Shown: in pieces, positions 61,922 through 64,000 of the stretch
Numbering within the stretch: position 1 is the first letter of the stretch
How the letters are laid out: the number at the start of each line of letters is the position of its first letter
Source of the DNA: Chrysomallon squamiferum
Taxonomy: Eukaryota > Mollusca > Gastropoda > Neomphalida > Peltospiridae
Length of the DNA: 64,000 nucleotides
Assembly: GCA_012295275.1 (NCBI GenBank)
Contig: CM022671.1
Coordinates: 17,004,456 to 17,068,455 of the forward strand
Direction of reading: 5' to 3'
The notes under the pieces: model-generated
What the model saw: only the letters and a program-made list of their open reading frames with translations
Databases searched by the model: none
What the model was told of the DNA's origin: nothing
Translations under genes and position numbers: made by a program

Positions 61922-63070
61922 ATGAAATTTCTCTCTGTGGCCATTTTCTTTGTGGTATGTACCAAATAGTTATATAGAAATTACTACTAAACGTAAAGTT
62001 TATTTACTTTATTTCGTATATTGATTAATTTTAAGTTAATCTGATTTTTGTTGGTATTATAAATAAAATAAAATATTATTTATTTAAGCCATTATGTTAA
62101 TTATAATGACATGTAATCTTTCAATTTGATTTTTCTTACATTTATTTATTGGTGATGATTCTATTAATGTTGAATAGTAAATACTAAACATGTAAGAATA
62201 TGATTCAAAGAAAATATTTAAATGATTATTTGATAAATCAATATTTGCTAAATCTGCAATATTTGATAAATCTGCCATGAAACACCTACACGTTTTACAT
62301 GCTGTTTATGGGGTGGAGCTTTTAAAACATCTCCAAGTGCTGACAAGAGTAAACTAGGAAACATTTCATAGATATGATGTCGTGAAACTGCTTACAATCC
62401 AACCAATTTTTTAAAGCTGTTTTATAAACTTTTGAAGTTTTTATATTATTTAACTCTTTAATTTTACATTAATGATTTTCATACTGCTTTTTGATACCCA
62501 ATAACTGATCTGAGTTTCATGCAGGACATTGTTATATATGCATTCATTCATTCTGATAAAAGTAAACGATAAATATGGAGCAGTTATACACCAATGTTAT
62601 GTAGTGTTTAAAATATGTCGTGCTATCTGTGTACTTACAGAATCAGGATTCGTTTCTTAATGTCATTCTGTGAAAAAACGATAGGTTCAGCACCATCTAA
62701 TGTTTAATGTAATCTACTGATTTAGCATCTAATAATTTTTGATGCAAACAATCTAATAATATTCAGTATGTTTATGTGTCGAAATAAATACTTTTTCATT
62801 TATTTGAAGGCGATTACTCTAGACATCACAGTAAAAAGATCAGATGAAAGAGTCGCAAGTGTTGCAAAACCGTGTATTCCTGGCTGTGGTGTTGGTTTCT
62901 GCTGTATAATGGATTGGAATGGTGGTACACCTGGAAGGTGTCAAAGTTACCGCATGCAGAATCAACGGTGTGGCTTAGATGGGCTCTGCCCATGCAAGTC
63001 TGAATTACAATGTAGGCGAGATCGATCGGATCCTTTTTACATGTGTAAGATCCCAATCACAATCGGTTGA
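61922..63070 (+). CDS. Secreted ten-cysteine protein, short first loop (copy 7)
   Basis: Exon 1 is 61922-61954 (MKFLSVAIFFV, GTATGT donor). Exon 2 is 62810-63070, after TATTTGAAG. Phase 0, about 97 residues. Signal peptide, AITLDITV, KR, then ten cysteines. The first loop is shortened from C-x5-C to C-x3-C (CIPGCGVGFCC), while the CPC and later spacing are kept. The signal exon, intron and flanks nearly match copy 5. AATAAA lies in the 3' flank at about 63109. Confidence 0.8.
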
Positions 63071-63079
63071 ATATCTCAC

Positions 63080-63554
63080 TTTCTGGTTTAAATAATACAA
63101 TTTAAATGACAATAAATATTTGCAACATTTATAAGATTGTCTGTTTTTAGTGCTAAAATATATTTATTTCAGTGAAGAGTAAAACTACAGTAAAATACTT
63201 TGGTTTATATTAATTAAAACGTTTAGTCATTATTACTATATATATATATTTATATTTCCTCCAGCCCTCGTTATAAATCTATTTCTGTCTGTTTACTTTT
63301 ATCAACTTGACTACATTTTAAAAGAGCTTCTTGTCTTTCAAAAATTCCTCATCCCACTTATACACAAATATTATTATCATTCTTTATTATTTTATCATTT
63401 AACAGACTTAATAATAGTGATGAGTCCATCATGAATCATTATTACAATCTATAACAACATTCTAGTTTACTGAGTAGATTATGTTATTATTTTTTAAATA
63501 GATTTCGAATTCGTACGTTTTATATATATATATTTATATATGTGTGTCTGAGTC

Positions 63555-63595
<41 letters not shown>

Positions 63596-64000
63596 TCATA
63601 CATACACAAATATTGAGAGCATTTGTTTCGATTTTAAAACAAAATGATTGTAAAATAAAAAGAGATATAAAATTAATCATAAATACTAATATAAAAATTC
63701 ATAATCCTTTCAATAAACCCTGACATTACACACACTGATGCACATAAAAATAGATTGATGTGGTTGTGACCTCATTGTTTAATCGGCAATGTTTTGTGTA
63801 GTTTATCAGTGAAATTCATTGTGAAACTTTGGAGATACGGGATTGTTTACAGTGCAGGTGAAATATCACAGTGCTTTCATTTTGATTGATAAATGTTTCA
63901 TTGTTTGATTGATAAGGCTTTTTTGGTCATGTGTTATCATTGTTTATTCAGAGTGTGACAGCCGAAATGGAAAAGGAATATATATATATATATAATTGAA
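63080..64000 (+). repeat. Duplicated spacer, unit 4 (runs off the window)
   Basis: Begins another copy of the downstream spacer, with GT/TA repeats at about 63545-63596 and the GTGGTTGTGACC block. An internal segment is deleted near 63845 compared with the 59.9 kb copy. It continues beyond the window, so further gene copies may follow. Confidence 0.75.

Overview
This is animal nuclear DNA. It is AT-rich and full of microsatellites, its genes have introns with GT..AG junctions, and it carries animal-type transposons (Tigger/pogo-like, MULE-like and Gypsy-like remnants). The style fits a lophotrochozoan, plausibly a cephalopod mollusc, but no sequence here proves the species. No bacterial or organellar genes, tRNA, rRNA or CRISPR were seen.

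Layout. (1) 1-3345 is a minisatellite of about sixty copies of a 56-bp unit, decaying to about 3600, followed by simple repeats. (2) About 4.8-15.9 kb holds two minus-strand, two-exon genes for small secreted proteins with ten cysteines. The cysteine spacing resembles prokineticin, astakine and MIT1-like proteins. The genes sit in long duplicated blocks, and a MULE-like element with a FLYWCH-like reading frame is inserted at 11.46-12.07 kb. (3) About 15.9-19.6 kb is sparse, with two or three exon-like or transposase-like scraps on the minus strand. (4) 19663-35244 is one large plus-strand gene that I assembled from eleven exons. It encodes a protein of about 1285 residues with two PDZ domains, a Roc-like GTPase domain whose P-loop is degenerate, a COR domain and a C-terminal Death domain. 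A one-base frame break lies at about 28.49 kb. (5) 35.2-39.8 kb is the 3' UTR and AT-rich intergenic DNA. (6) About 39.8-64 kb is a plus-strand array of the same cysteine-rich family: three intact genes, one frameshifted copy and one orphan signal-peptide exon. The copies lie in repeated 4-9 kb units, with Tigger-like elements, a Gypsy-like fragment and a short inverted-repeat element nested between them.

Interpretation. The cysteine-rich genes form two arrays in opposite orientation on either side of the Roco/Death gene, and they share noncoding blocks. In the right-hand array the introns and flanks are almost identical between copies, while the mature peptide-coding parts differ strongly. 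That is the pattern of a recently expanded, diversifying secreted family such as immune cytokines, defence peptides or secretory-gland proteins. Every intact copy has the same plan: a first exon of 33 or 39 nt that ends inside the signal peptide, a phase-0 intron of about 0.85-1.1 kb, and a second exon with a dibasic KR site followed by the cysteine domain. A TATA-like element lies about 50 bp upstream of each ATG, often fused to a GT/TA microsatellite.
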